From: an uncultured Clostridia bacterium
GTDB lineage: Bacteria > Bacillota > Clostridia > Christensenellales > Aristaeellaceae
Reading direction: 5' to 3'
Assembly (NCBI GenBank): GCA_937934775.1
Contig: CALGYL010000086.1
Location: 1 to 8,837, forward strand
DNA length: 8,837 bases
This document shows positions 1 through 6,261 of this stretch, one piece after another; the stretch's first letter is position 1; each line of letters starts with the position of its first letter. The notes below the pieces were generated by a model. It was not told the origin of the DNA, made no database searches, and saw nothing but the letters and a program-made list of their open reading frames with translations. The position numbers and the translations under genes were made by a program.

Positions 1-803
1 GTCACAACCTCCTTCAATGTACAATCCGGCGTGGAGGCGCCGGCTGTCACTCCAACCCGGTCCCCGGGTGAGAAATCGATCTCTTCGAGCGCCGTAGCGT
101 CTTCGATAAAATACGTCCTTGGGCAGATATCCCGGCACAGCTCGAAGAGCTTTTGGGTGTTGGCGCTGTCGCGCCCGCCCACCACCAGCATCACGTCCGA
201 CCGGGCGGCAAGTTCCGCCGCCTCCGTTTGCCGAAGCGAAGTCGCAGTGCAAATGGTGTCCCGCACCTCGGCATCCGGCGAAATATCCAATATACGCCCT
301 GCGATGCGCTCAAACCGCTCCCTGGGCAATGTGGTCTGCGCGACCACCAGCGGCCGGATGAGCGGCCCCGGCGGAAGTTCATCCAACACCGCGCGGCCGC
401 GGCCCATCGTCCAGCCCAAAATGCCCCGCACCTCCGGGTGCGTCTCGTCGCCCACCACGATGACGTCCCGCCCTTCGGCCGCGGCCTTGTGGACCATTTC
501 GTGGATGCGCCGGACATAGGGGCAGGTTGCGTCCCACAGAATGGAGGCCCGAGTCGCAAGCAGCGTCATTTCGGCTTCACCCACACCGTGGGAACGGACG
601 ATCACCCGGCTGCCCGGCTCCACCTGCGAAGCGTCGCCGACCGGACGCACACCCATTTCGCACAGCGCCTGAACGACCTGCGGATTGTGGATGATCGGAC
701 CCAGCGTAACCACCGGACCCAGCGCCGCGCGGCTCTCCGCCAACTCCACCGCACGGCGGACGCCGAAGCAGAATCCTGCATTTTGGGCAACCGTTACGCG
801 CAT
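1..803 (-). CDS. ispH: 4-hydroxy-3-methylbut-2-enyl diphosphate reductase (IspH/LytB), C-terminus beyond window
   Basis: IspH is a [4Fe-4S] enzyme that makes IPP and DMAPP from HMBPP, the last step of the MEP isoprenoid pathway in the cytoplasm. The 267 visible residues carry the three cluster cysteines (C12 in GFCFGV, C94 in ATCPYV, C185 in TICTAT), the substrate-site histidines H39, H72 and H122, E124, T157, the S213-x-N215 pair and S257 in ASTPD. The ATG at 803 gives the family-typical start MRVTVAQNAGFCFGV; its Shine-Dalgarno is poor (AGGAAGG about 13 nt upstream). The frame is still open at base 1, where a stand-alone IspH would be almost finished. Many clostridial IspH proteins continue into S1 RNA-binding domains, so a fusion is possible but cannot be seen here. 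It is third in the cmk-plsC-ispH operon, 102 nt after plsC. That gap holds a T7 run on the coding strand directly after the plsC stop, without a GC hairpin, and a 10-bp palindrome at 891-900. Confidence 0.96.
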   Translation of the reverse strand, partial: MRVTVAQNAGFCFGVRRAVELAESRAALGPVVTLGPIIHNPQVVQALCEMGVRPVGDASQVEPGSRVIVRSHGVGEAEMTLLATRASILWDATCPYVRRIHEMVHKAAAEGRDVIVVGDETHPEVRGILGWTMGRGRAVLDELPPGPLIRPLVVAQTTLPRERFERIAGRILDISPDAEVRDTICTATSLRQTEAAELAARSDVMLVVGGRDSANTQKLFELCRDICPRTYFIEDATALEEIDFSPGDRVGVTAGASTPDCTLKEVV

Positions 804-905
804 CAGACGGTTCAAGCCTTCCTGTGGCAATTTCGCATGGATAGCCCCTGTATTTCGCCGGACATGTGGAGATTTCCTGCCGAATGACAGTTGTTAACAA
901 AAAAA

Positions 906-1490
906 TTACCTTTCATTCAGCCTTGCGATCTCCGTTTCGATCTTCTCGGTCGCCTTATTCAGCGCTTCGCTGCCCGCGCGGAGAGAATAGGCGGACAGAT
1001 CTACCGCTTCCCCGATAATCAGGGTATTGCGGCGGAAGGGGCGGAATCTCTTCAGAAAACGCATGGGGATGACCGGCGCGCCCGACTTGAGGGCGATTAG
1101 CGCCACGCCGGTTTCCATGCCGCGGTAGCCCGTCAGTTCCCGCCCGCCCTGGGGAAAGATGCCGAGCACGCCGCCATCCCTAAGGATGGCGAGCGCGGTC
1201 CGGACGGCGGTCATGTCGGCGTTGCCGCGGTCGACCGGGAACGCGCCCAGCGACCGGACCATCCAGCGAACCACCGGCACGTGGAACAGTTCCTTCTTTC
1301 CCATGAACCGGACCGGCCGCTTCACCGCGACGCCCGCCGCCAGCGGGTCGAGCAGCGACATGTGATTGCCGCACAGGATGGCCGCGCCGCTATCGGGCAG
1401 ATTCTCCGCGCCCACCATGCGAAGCGGATAGAGGATGGCAAAAATGATGCGCATCAGAACCTTCGCAAAGGCGTAAAACCATGGTTTCAC
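906..1490 (-). CDS. plsC: 1-acyl-sn-glycerol-3-phosphate acyltransferase (PlsC family)
   Basis: The 194-residue protein has the acyltransferase signature NHMSLLD (H43 and D48, the NHx4D catalytic pair), the PVDR motif at 85-88, an FPEG-type block III reading FPQGGR (112-117) and a VIPM segment near 140-143. Enzymes of this family add the second acyl chain to lysophosphatidate at the inner face of the membrane. The hydrophobic stretch at about 5-25 fits a membrane anchor. The start is GTG at 1490, with GGGAGG nine bases upstream inside cmk; the GTGA sequence makes a 4-bp overlap with the cmk stop, implying translational coupling. Length is at the short end for the family but complete. The usual glutamate of block III is glutamine here (Q114) and the next residues are GG rather than GT, so acyl-acceptor preference could differ. 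Family assignment is secure; the exact substrate is inferred. Confidence 0.92.
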   Translation of the reverse strand: MKPWFYAFAKVLMRIIFAILYPLRMVGAENLPDSGAAILCGNHMSLLDPLAAGVAVKRPVRFMGKKELFHVPVVRWMVRSLGAFPVDRGNADMTAVRTALAILRDGGVLGIFPQGGRELTGYRGMETGVALIALKSGAPVIPMRFLKRFRPFRRNTLIIGEAVDLSAYSLRAGSEALNKATEKIETEIARLNER

Positions 1491-2185
1491 CAGCCGTCGC
1501 CTCCCCCCGGGTTCAGCATGCCGATCCGCTGCGTCAAAAGCTTCAGAACCTCCCGCACCGCCTCGTCCGCGGTCAGTTCGCTCGCGTCTACCTCGACGGC
1601 ATCCTCCGCCTTGCGCAAAGGCGAAGCCGCCCGGGTGCTGTCGTCGTGATCCCGCTTCAGGATGGCCTGAAGCACTTCTTCGTACGTATCCTGAGCGCCC
1701 ACCGCGCGGAGTTCCCGGAAGCGCCTGGCCGCTCGTACGGCGGGCGCCGCCACCAAAAAGACCTTGAGCGTCGCGTCCGGCAGTACGCAGGTGCCGATGT
1801 CCCGCCCATCCATGACCACGGAATGCCCCTTGGCGATTGTGCGCTGCATTTCCACCATGCGCGTCCTGACCTCCGGCACCGCCGACACTTTGGAAGCGGC
1901 GGAGGACACTTCAGACCTGCGGATCGCCTCGGACACATCCCGTCCGCTCAGGTATACCTTTTGGAGCCCCGCTTCGTAGCCGACGCGCACATCCGCGCCC
2001 GGTGCCAACCTGGCCACCTCCGCGACATCCGACGGATTCGCTCCGTTTTCCAGTATATACAGACCCACCGCGCGGTACATCGCGCCGGTGTCCAGATACA
2101 GCGCGCCGGTCCGCTTCGCAACCGCCCGTGCGATGGTCGATTTTCCCGCGCCCGAAGGCCCGTCGATCGCCACGGAAAACGTCAT
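1487..2185 (-). CDS. cmk: (d)CMP kinase
   Basis: Cytidylate kinase phosphorylates CMP and dCMP with ATP to the diphosphates, feeding nucleic-acid and CDP-lipid synthesis. The 232-residue product shows the P-loop GPSGAGKS (9-16), the DTGAMYRA motif (32-39) of the NMP-binding region, SGRDVSEAIR (80-89), and MDGRDIGT (125-132), all hallmarks of bacterial Cmk at normal length. The ATG at 2185 is chosen because MTFSVAIDGPSGAGKS is the usual N-terminus. The preceding sequence (GGCGGGGGTAGGGAT) is a weak ribosome binding site. It is the first recognised gene of the leftward cmk-plsC-ispH operon, an order common in Clostridia, and lies behind a long leader and a good promoter at 2536-2564. Confidence 0.96.
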   Translation of the reverse strand: MTFSVAIDGPSGAGKSTIARAVAKRTGALYLDTGAMYRAVGLYILENGANPSDVAEVARLAPGADVRVGYEAGLQKVYLSGRDVSEAIRRSEVSSAASKVSAVPEVRTRMVEMQRTIAKGHSVVMDGRDIGTCVLPDATLKVFLVAAPAVRAARRFRELRAVGAQDTYEEVLQAILKRDHDDSTRAASPLRKAEDAVEVDASELTADEAVREVLKLLTQRIGMLNPGGGDGW

Positions 2186-2530
2186 ATCCCTACCCCCGCC
2201 ATGCCGCCCTGCGGGCGGCTCAGACTGCCGAACATTTGATCCGTTCCTTTCATTTTGGGTTTCCGCGGCCCATGCACCGCTTCCATATAGTTCATAGTTC
2301 CCCCGGTTTTCGCGCCGGAGGCTGTATTGGCCCCGTTGCGCCGGCGCGCCGCCTGATGATCCCCCGGGTTGCAGGCTCGCGCGGATTCTCCCCCGATTTG
2401 CGCAAAATTACCGAAAGGATTACCCAAGTCCGAAAACCACGCGTACGCGCTTTCCGAAACTGCTTCGGCGCCCGGTAAACAATCTGCCGGGGAAGCCCGC
2501 TGCGCGCCAAAGAATGCCTTTTGCGCCTTC
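2186..2530 (-). other. long untranslated leader of the cmk operon, no known element recognised
   Basis: These roughly 345 bases lie between the predicted transcription start of the cmk operon and the cmk ATG. No convincing protein is encoded: reading frames here have arbitrary composition. On the transcribed strand the heptamer CGGGGGA occurs three times (complements at 2299-2305, 2360-2366 and 2389-2395) and TTTCGG three times (complements at 2411-2416, 2430-2435 and 2454-2459). There is a 10-bp palindrome CGCGTACGCG at 2440-2449. A 7-bp hairpin at 2203-2219 sits next to the cmk start. I checked by eye for T-box, TPP, glycine, cobalamin, THF and fluoride riboswitch signatures and for RNase P, tmRNA and SRP RNA cores and found none. 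It may be a structured regulatory leader or simply a long 5' UTR. Confidence 0.5.
2203..2219 (-). repeat. 7-bp GC hairpin just upstream of cmk start
   Basis: GCCGCCC and GGGCGGC form a perfect 7-bp stem around a 3-nt loop, ending 17 bases before the cmk ATG. No T run follows, so it is not an intrinsic terminator. It could restrict ribosome access to cmk or be the last stem of a structured leader; its function is not shown by the sequence. Confidence 0.45.
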
Positions 2531-2535
2531 ATTTC

Positions 2536-2564
2536 ATTATAGCACATGTCCCTTCAGTTGCCAA
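2536..2564 (-). promoter_or_regulatory. sigma-A-type promoter for cmk-plsC-ispH
   Basis: Read on the minus strand there is TTGGCA (2564-2559), a 17-bp spacer, and a perfect TATAAT (2541-2536) preceded by TGC, which makes an extended -10. This is one mismatch from consensus at optimal spacing. The expected start point is near 2529, leaving the long leader upstream of cmk. It is divergent from the rpiR promoter, with about 85 bp between the two -35 boxes. Confidence 0.8.
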
Positions 2565-2590
2565 ATTCAATTTGCGGTCGCCCCACATCC

Positions 2591-2627
2591 ATTTTGGTGT
2601 TTATTTTGGTGGGATTTACGTGAAATC
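2591..2627. promoter_or_regulatory. candidate operator region: direct repeat plus imperfect palindrome
   Basis: Between the two divergent promoters, ATTTTGGTG occurs twice (2591-2599 and 2603-2611), 12 bp apart start to start. Directly after it lies GATTTACGTGAAATC (2613-2627), a 15-bp imperfect palindrome with GATTT and AAATC arms. RpiR-family regulators commonly bind palindromic sites near their own promoter, so these are plausible autoregulatory sites that could also affect cmk. Binding is inferred from position only. Confidence 0.35.
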
Positions 2628-2648
2628 TGCGCAAACAGGCTGCGCGAC

Positions 2649-2677
2649 TTGCATTTTTCTTTTCGATAGGGTATAAT
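2649..2677 (+). promoter_or_regulatory. promoter for the rpiR-type operon
   Basis: A perfect TATAAT (2672-2677) lies 17 bp after TTGCAT (2649-2654), a weak -35 box matching only the TTG of the consensus. The weak -35 suggests a modest or activator-dependent promoter. The predicted start, near 2684, is about 35 nt before the rpiR ATG. Confidence 0.65.
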
Positions 2678-2718
2678 TCACTCGTATAGGATGCATTACC
2701 TTCCGGGAGGATATTGGG

Positions 2719-3585
2719 ATGGACAACGCACAGGAATTGATTGCGCGCCTGAATCACAGCGGCAAAAAACTCTCCAAGAGCCACCGGCGCATTGCGGAGT
2801 GCATCGTAAGCCATTACGACAAAGCCGCCTTTATGACCGCGTCCAGGCTGGGCGAATACGTGGGCGTCAGCGAATCGACCGTCGTGCGCTTTGCCGCCGC
2901 GCTGGGTTACGAGGGATATCCGCAGCTCCAGAAGGCGCTGCAGGAACTGATCCGCCACCGGCTGACCGCTTCCCAGCGCTTTGAGATGACCGGCGATATG
3001 GATCATGCGCAGGTGCTCTCCAAGGTGCTTAAGGCGGATATTCAGAATATCCGCGCCACGCTGGACGAACTGAACATCAGCGTGTTTGAGGAGGTCGTGG
3101 AACAGCTTCTATCGTCCAGGTCCATCTACGTACTGGGCCTGCGCGCAAGCGCGCCGCTGGCGCAGTTTCTGGGCCATTACCTGAGCTACATTTTCCCGAC
3201 GGTGCACGTGGTCACCTCGGGCATCAGCGACATCTTCGAGCAGTTGTCCCACATTTCGGAGGGCGACGTGCTGGTGGGCATCAGCTTCCCCCGATACACC
3301 AGCCGCACCATTGAGGCGATGGAACTGGCCCGTAAAAAGAACGCGACGCTGGTGGCCATCACCGACGGACCGCTGTCCCCGCTGCACGCAACCAGTGATC
3401 TGTGCCTGACCGCCAAGAGCGACATGGCATCCTTTGTGGATTCGCTGGCTGCGCCGCTCTCACTGATCAACGCGCTGATCGTCGCGCTCAGCCAGCGCAA
3501 GCGCCAGCAGGTGGCCGCGAACTTCAACCAGCTGGAGGAGATATGGGCGCAGTACAACGTCTACCTGAGCAAGAGCGGCGAATAA
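2719..3585 (+). CDS. MurR/RpiR-family transcriptional regulator (HTH plus SIS domain)
   Basis: The 288-residue protein has the RpiR-type N-terminal helix-turn-helix domain (about 1-78; recognition region around SRLGEYVGVSESTVVRFAAA, 42-61, then LGYEGYPQL) and a C-terminal SIS sugar-phosphate-binding domain (about 124-262). The SIS part contains YVLGLRASAPLA (137-148) and the strand-turn VLVGISFPRYTSRT (184-197). Such proteins sense phosphosugars or related metabolites and control catabolic genes. The ATG at 2719 has GGGAGG eight bases upstream. No sugar catabolism genes lie nearby; the partner genes are a flavoprotein and a HutP-family protein, so the effector cannot be guessed. It shares a divergent intergenic region with cmk and may regulate itself there. 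Confidence 0.92.
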   Translation: MDNAQELIARLNHSGKKLSKSHRRIAECIVSHYDKAAFMTASRLGEYVGVSESTVVRFAAALGYEGYPQLQKALQELIRHRLTASQRFEMTGDMDHAQVLSKVLKADIQNIRATLDELNISVFEEVVEQLLSSRSIYVLGLRASAPLAQFLGHYLSYIFPTVHVVTSGISDIFEQLSHISEGDVLVGISFPRYTSRTIEAMELARKKNATLVAITDGPLSPLHATSDLCLTAKSDMASFVDSLAAPLSLINALIVALSQRKRQQVAANFNQLEEIWAQYNVYLSKSGE

Positions 3586-4832
3586 ACCGGCGGCGCATCG
3601 CCGTCATCGGCGGAGGCCCGGCGGGCATGATGGCCGCGCTCTATGCCGCCCGGGGCGGAGCGGAAACCATTCTCCTCGAGCGGAACGAAAAACTGGGCAA
3701 AAAACTGTACATCACCGGCAAAGGCCGCTGCAACCTGACCAATGCGGCGACGCCGGAGATTTTTATGCAAAACGTCGTGCGCAATCCGCGCTTTCTCTAT
3801 TCGTCGCTGGACGCGCTGGACAATACGGGGCTGATGGCCCTCATTGAAAACGCGGGCACGCCGCTCAAGATTGAGCGGGGTGGCCGCGTATTTCCGGTGT
3901 CCGACCACGCGAGCGACGTGACGCGGGCGCTGGAGGGCGAATTACGGCGCGCGGGCGTGGAAATCTGCCTGAACACCGGCGTTTCCGGCCCGGTGATCCG
4001 GGACGGCAGGGCCGCCGGCGTGGCGCTCGAGAGCGGCGGCTTTCTGGCCGCCCAGGCGGTCATCGTGGCCACCGGCGGACTCTCCTACCCTTCCACAGGC
4101 TCCACCGGGGACGGCCTGCGCTTCGCCCACGAGGCGGGTCACAGCGTTCATACTCCGCTGCCCGCGCTGGTACCGATCGAAACTGAGGAAGCCTGGCCCC
4201 GGGGCGCGATGGGCATCTCGCTGAAAAACGTGCGGCTGACCGCCGAAGCAAAGGGAAAGCAGATCTTCTCCGACCAGGGCGAACTGATGCTGACCCATTT
4301 CGGCCTGTCCGGCCCGCTGGCGCTAACGCTTTCCAGCCTCCTGCCGGAGGAAATGGCGGGCATCCGGCTGCTGATTGATTTAAAGCCCGCGCTGGACGCG
4401 GAGACGCTGGACGCGAGGCTTCTCCGGGACTTTTCCCAGACGCCCCGAAAGGGGCTCATCTCCGCGCTGGACGGCCTCGCCCCCCACAGCCTGGCACTGA
4501 TTCTCGCAGAACTTGCGGGGCTCTCCCCCGCAAAGCCCATCCACTCGGTCACACAGGCGGAACGCCGAACGCTGATTGCCGTGATCAAGGGCATGCCGCT
4601 GACCGTTAGGGGCCTTCGCGGCTTCAGCGAAGCGGTCATCACGCGGGGCGGGGTGGATGTGAAGCAGGTCAGTCCCTCCACGATGCAGTCCCGGCTGATC
4701 GAAGGGCTGTTCTTCGCCGGCGAAGTGCTGGACGTTGACGCGCTGACCGGCGGCTTCAATCTGCAAATCGCGTTTTCGACCGGCGCGCTGGCCGGGATGA
4801 GCGCGGCGGAACTTGGCGCAACCAACGCGTAG
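3543..4832 (+). CDS. HI0933-like NAD(P)/FAD-dependent oxidoreductase (aminoacetone oxidase family)
   Basis: The 429-residue flavoprotein belongs to the HI0933/YhiN-like group. It shows a dinucleotide-binding GGGPAG (23-28), the family motif GKKLYITGKGRCNLTN (52-67), a central ATGG segment followed by SYPSTGSTGDG, and the C-terminal FAD motif AGEVLDVDALTGGFN (392-406). Members bind FAD tightly; physiological substrates are mostly unknown, and 'aminoacetone oxidase' is an annotation tradition rather than proof. The ATG at 3543 is the only usual start that keeps the FAD motif near the N-terminus. It lies 43 nt inside rpiR, with GGAGG four bases upstream, a tight spacing that suggests translational coupling. 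A longer version starting further into rpiR would give an atypical N-terminus. In many Clostridia, as I recall, this gene sits beside cmk; here it is nearby but on the other strand. Confidence 0.9.
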   Translation: MGAVQRLPEQERRINRRRIAVIGGGPAGMMAALYAARGGAETILLERNEKLGKKLYITGKGRCNLTNAATPEIFMQNVVRNPRFLYSSLDALDNTGLMALIENAGTPLKIERGGRVFPVSDHASDVTRALEGELRRAGVEICLNTGVSGPVIRDGRAAGVALESGGFLAAQAVIVATGGLSYPSTGSTGDGLRFAHEAGHSVHTPLPALVPIETEEAWPRGAMGISLKNVRLTAEAKGKQIFSDQGELMLTHFGLSGPLALTLSSLLPEEMAGIRLLIDLKPALDAETLDARLLRDFSQTPRKGLISALDGLAPHSLALILAELAGLSPAKPIHSVTQAERRTLIAVIKGMPLTVRGLRGFSEAVITRGGVDVKQVSPSTMQSRLIEGLFFAGEVLDVDALTGGFNLQIAFSTGALAGMSAAELGATNA

Positions 4833-4844
4833 CAGGAGGGCATT

Positions 4845-5291
4845 ATGGAAAACCAGGGCTACCCGTCTTCCACCGAGAACATCAGCGGCAGCCGCACCAC
4901 GGCCCGCGCCGCGATCCTGATTTGCATGACCCGCTCCCGGGATGAGGAAAAGACGCTCAAGGCGCAACTGGCGACGGAGGACGTGCGGGCCGCGGCCGTG
5001 GATTACGGCGGCGAGTTCATCCCGTCCATCATGAAAATCGTCGAACGCGCGGTGGTGGCCGCAAAGCGCGAGGGCGTGATCTCCTCCACCGAATACCACG
5101 AGGAAGGCTCCGTCGCGGGCGCCGCCCATGAGGCGCTGATGCAGGTGGGGGCGAAGGCCACGGGCCTCAACGTCGGCGGCAAGATCGGCATCGCAAGGTC
5201 TGGCAACAACGTGTCGGTTGCGATTTTCTTTGGCATAGGCCTATTGCACCTGAACGAAATGGCGGTGGCCGTCGGCCACCGGGCAATCTGA
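4845..5291 (+). CDS. HutP-family protein (clostridial type)
   Basis: The 148-residue protein resembles the HutP family. In Bacillus subtilis HutP is an RNA-binding antiterminator that responds to L-histidine and Mg2+ and controls the hut operon. Visible hallmarks are ARAAILICMTRSRDEEK near the N-terminus, AAVDYGGEFIPSIMKIVERA (50-69), GLNVGGKIGIAR (107-118), FFGIGLLHLNEMAVAVGHRAI at the C-terminus. By manual alignment with B. subtilis HutP, the metal-site histidines 73 and 77 correspond to Gly88 and Gly92 here, while the C-terminal histidine is kept (H145). No hut genes are nearby. The ATG has AGGAGGG upstream at good spacing and follows the flavoprotein by 12 nt, so the two are co-transcribed. 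Family membership is fairly sure; role and ligand are unknown and histidine response should not be assumed. Confidence 0.82.
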   Translation: MENQGYPSSTENISGSRTTARAAILICMTRSRDEEKTLKAQLATEDVRAAAVDYGGEFIPSIMKIVERAVVAAKREGVISSTEYHEEGSVAGAAHEALMQVGAKATGLNVGGKIGIARSGNNVSVAIFFGIGLLHLNEMAVAVGHRAI

Positions 5292-5306
5292 AATCGCGTA
5301 AAACAT

Positions 5307-5343
5307 CCGGCGCGGGCGGCTCGTTAAGAACCGCCCGCGCCGG
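5307..5343. terminator. bidirectional terminator between convergent genes
   Basis: A perfect 13-bp GC-rich stem (5307-5319 with 5331-5343) encloses an 11-nt loop. On the plus strand it is followed by TAACTTATATTTT, a weak U-rich tract; on the minus strand by a short TTTT within ATGTTTTACG. It lies 15 nt after the HutP-family stop and 4 nt from the stop of the convergent transporter, so it probably ends both transcripts, although neither T tract is strong. Confidence 0.75.
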
Positions 5344-5347
5344 TAAC

Positions 5348-6115
5348 TTATATTTTCGCCCCGAAATACTGCAGCACCAGCCTGAGCAGAATCAGCCCAA
5401 TGACGACGACCATGACGGTGCGGATCAGCTTCACGCCCACCACCAGCGCCAGCTTCGCGCCCAGGTATCCCCCCAGCGCCGAGCAGACCATCGCGGGAAC
5501 CGCCAACTGGAACAGCACGTTTCCGCTGTTGACCAGCGAGACCATCGCCGCCACATTCGAAGCCAGGTTCGTCATCTTGGCCGCGCCCGATGCGCTGACC
5601 ACGTCCATTTTGAGTAGCCAGGTGAACAGCAAAATGAGAATGGTGCCGGTGCCCGGACCGAAGAACCCGTCGTAAAATCCGACGGCCAAACCGATCGCGG
5701 GGCACAGCGCCAGTTTTTTGCGCGTCATCGGCTGTGGCTCACCGGTGCCGATCCGGCCAAAGATCAAAAGCAGCGCCGCCGCGGGCAGCGCAATCAGGAA
5801 AAAGCCGCGCAGCCAGGCCTCGTTCACATGGCTGAGCAGCTCCGCGCCCAGGTAGGAACCCGGCAGCGCGCCTGCGGCGGCCAGAAGCGCCGGCGCGTAG
5901 GGCATGCGGCCGCTTTTGATAAACCGGAACGTCGCCAGAAGCGACCCAAACATCGCGGAAAATTTGTTACTTCCGGAGGCCATGACTTCCGGAAGCCCCG
6001 CCGTCAGGTACGCCGGCAACGAAATCACCCCGCCGCCGCCCGCGATGGCATCCATCGTCGCCGCAAGAAACGCCAGCGGCAGCACAATCAGGTACATTTG
6101 CAGGGTAACTTCCAC
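5348..6115 (-). CDS. TSUP-family (TauE/SafE, YfcA-like) membrane transporter
   Basis: The 255-residue protein is strongly hydrophobic, with about eight predicted membrane segments. It has the two-half architecture of the TSUP (DUF81) family: an N-terminal DAIAGGGGVISLPAYL motif and a second-half GFYDGFFGPGTGTILILL followed by SGAAKMTNLASN. Family members move sulfur-containing or other organic anions across the cytoplasmic membrane; the substrate cannot be read from this sequence. The GTG at 6115 is chosen because GAGAGGGG lies about eight bases upstream. An ATG at 6097, six codons downstream, is the alternative. The frame stays open upstream to 6283, but that extension is charged, lacks family similarity and would overlap the neighbouring divergent gene. 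No clear promoter is visible on this strand. Confidence 0.88.
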   Translation of the reverse strand: MEVTLQMYLIVLPLAFLAATMDAIAGGGGVISLPAYLTAGLPEVMASGSNKFSAMFGSLLATFRFIKSGRMPYAPALLAAAGALPGSYLGAELLSHVNEAWLRGFFLIALPAAALLLIFGRIGTGEPQPMTRKKLALCPAIGLAVGFYDGFFGPGTGTILILLFTWLLKMDVVSASGAAKMTNLASNVAAMVSLVNSGNVLFQLAVPAMVCSALGGYLGAKLALVVGVKLIRTVMVVVIGLILLRLVLQYFGAKI

Positions 6116-6201
6116 GGCATGCGCCCCTCTCGAACTACAACAGTTTATTGATTTCTTTCCAGATCCGCGCCTTTCCTGCCGCATTCCGGGTAAAATAATG
6201 G

Positions 6202-6231
6202 TTGCGCACCGGTGCGCCTTTGCGGTAGAAT
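6202..6231 (+). promoter_or_regulatory. promoter with an internal palindromic operator candidate
   Basis: TTGCGC (6202-6207), an 18-bp spacer and TAGAAT (6226-6231) form a moderate promoter about 24 nt upstream of the expected start point's gene. Inside it, GCGCACCGGTGCGC (6204-6217) is a perfect 14-bp palindrome overlapping the -35 box and spacer, a position where a bound dimeric regulator would block RNA polymerase. It lies in the 146-bp divergent region shared with the TSUP gene and could influence both. Confidence 0.5.
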
Positions 6232-6261
6232 AGCGTTCGATGTCGAAACGGAGGGTTGCAC

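Noticed and set aside
153..887. Plus-strand 244-codon frame opposite ispH
   Set aside because: It is antisense to a gene with all IspH motifs; long shadow frames are expected at this GC content, and it has no ribosome binding site or recognisable domain.
891..900. TTGTTAACAA palindrome as an internal promoter for ispH
   Set aside because: TTGTTA could be a -35 box, but no acceptable -10 hexamer lies 16-18 bp downstream on the minus strand.
1481..2239. Plus-strand 252-codon frame opposite cmk
   Set aside because: Antisense to a clear CMP kinase, rich in Arg/His/Pro as is typical of shadow frames in GC-rich DNA.
2182..2547. Minus-strand 121-codon open frame between rpiR and cmk
   Set aside because: Its ATG lies inside the predicted promoter (between -35 and -10), so it would not be on the transcript, and its composition is not protein-like. 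Only the last 37 codons were kept as a weak possibility.
3402..3542. Longer N-terminus for the flavoprotein beginning inside rpiR
   Set aside because: It would add 47 residues with no family similarity ahead of the dinucleotide-binding motif; the ATG at 3543 gives a normal length.
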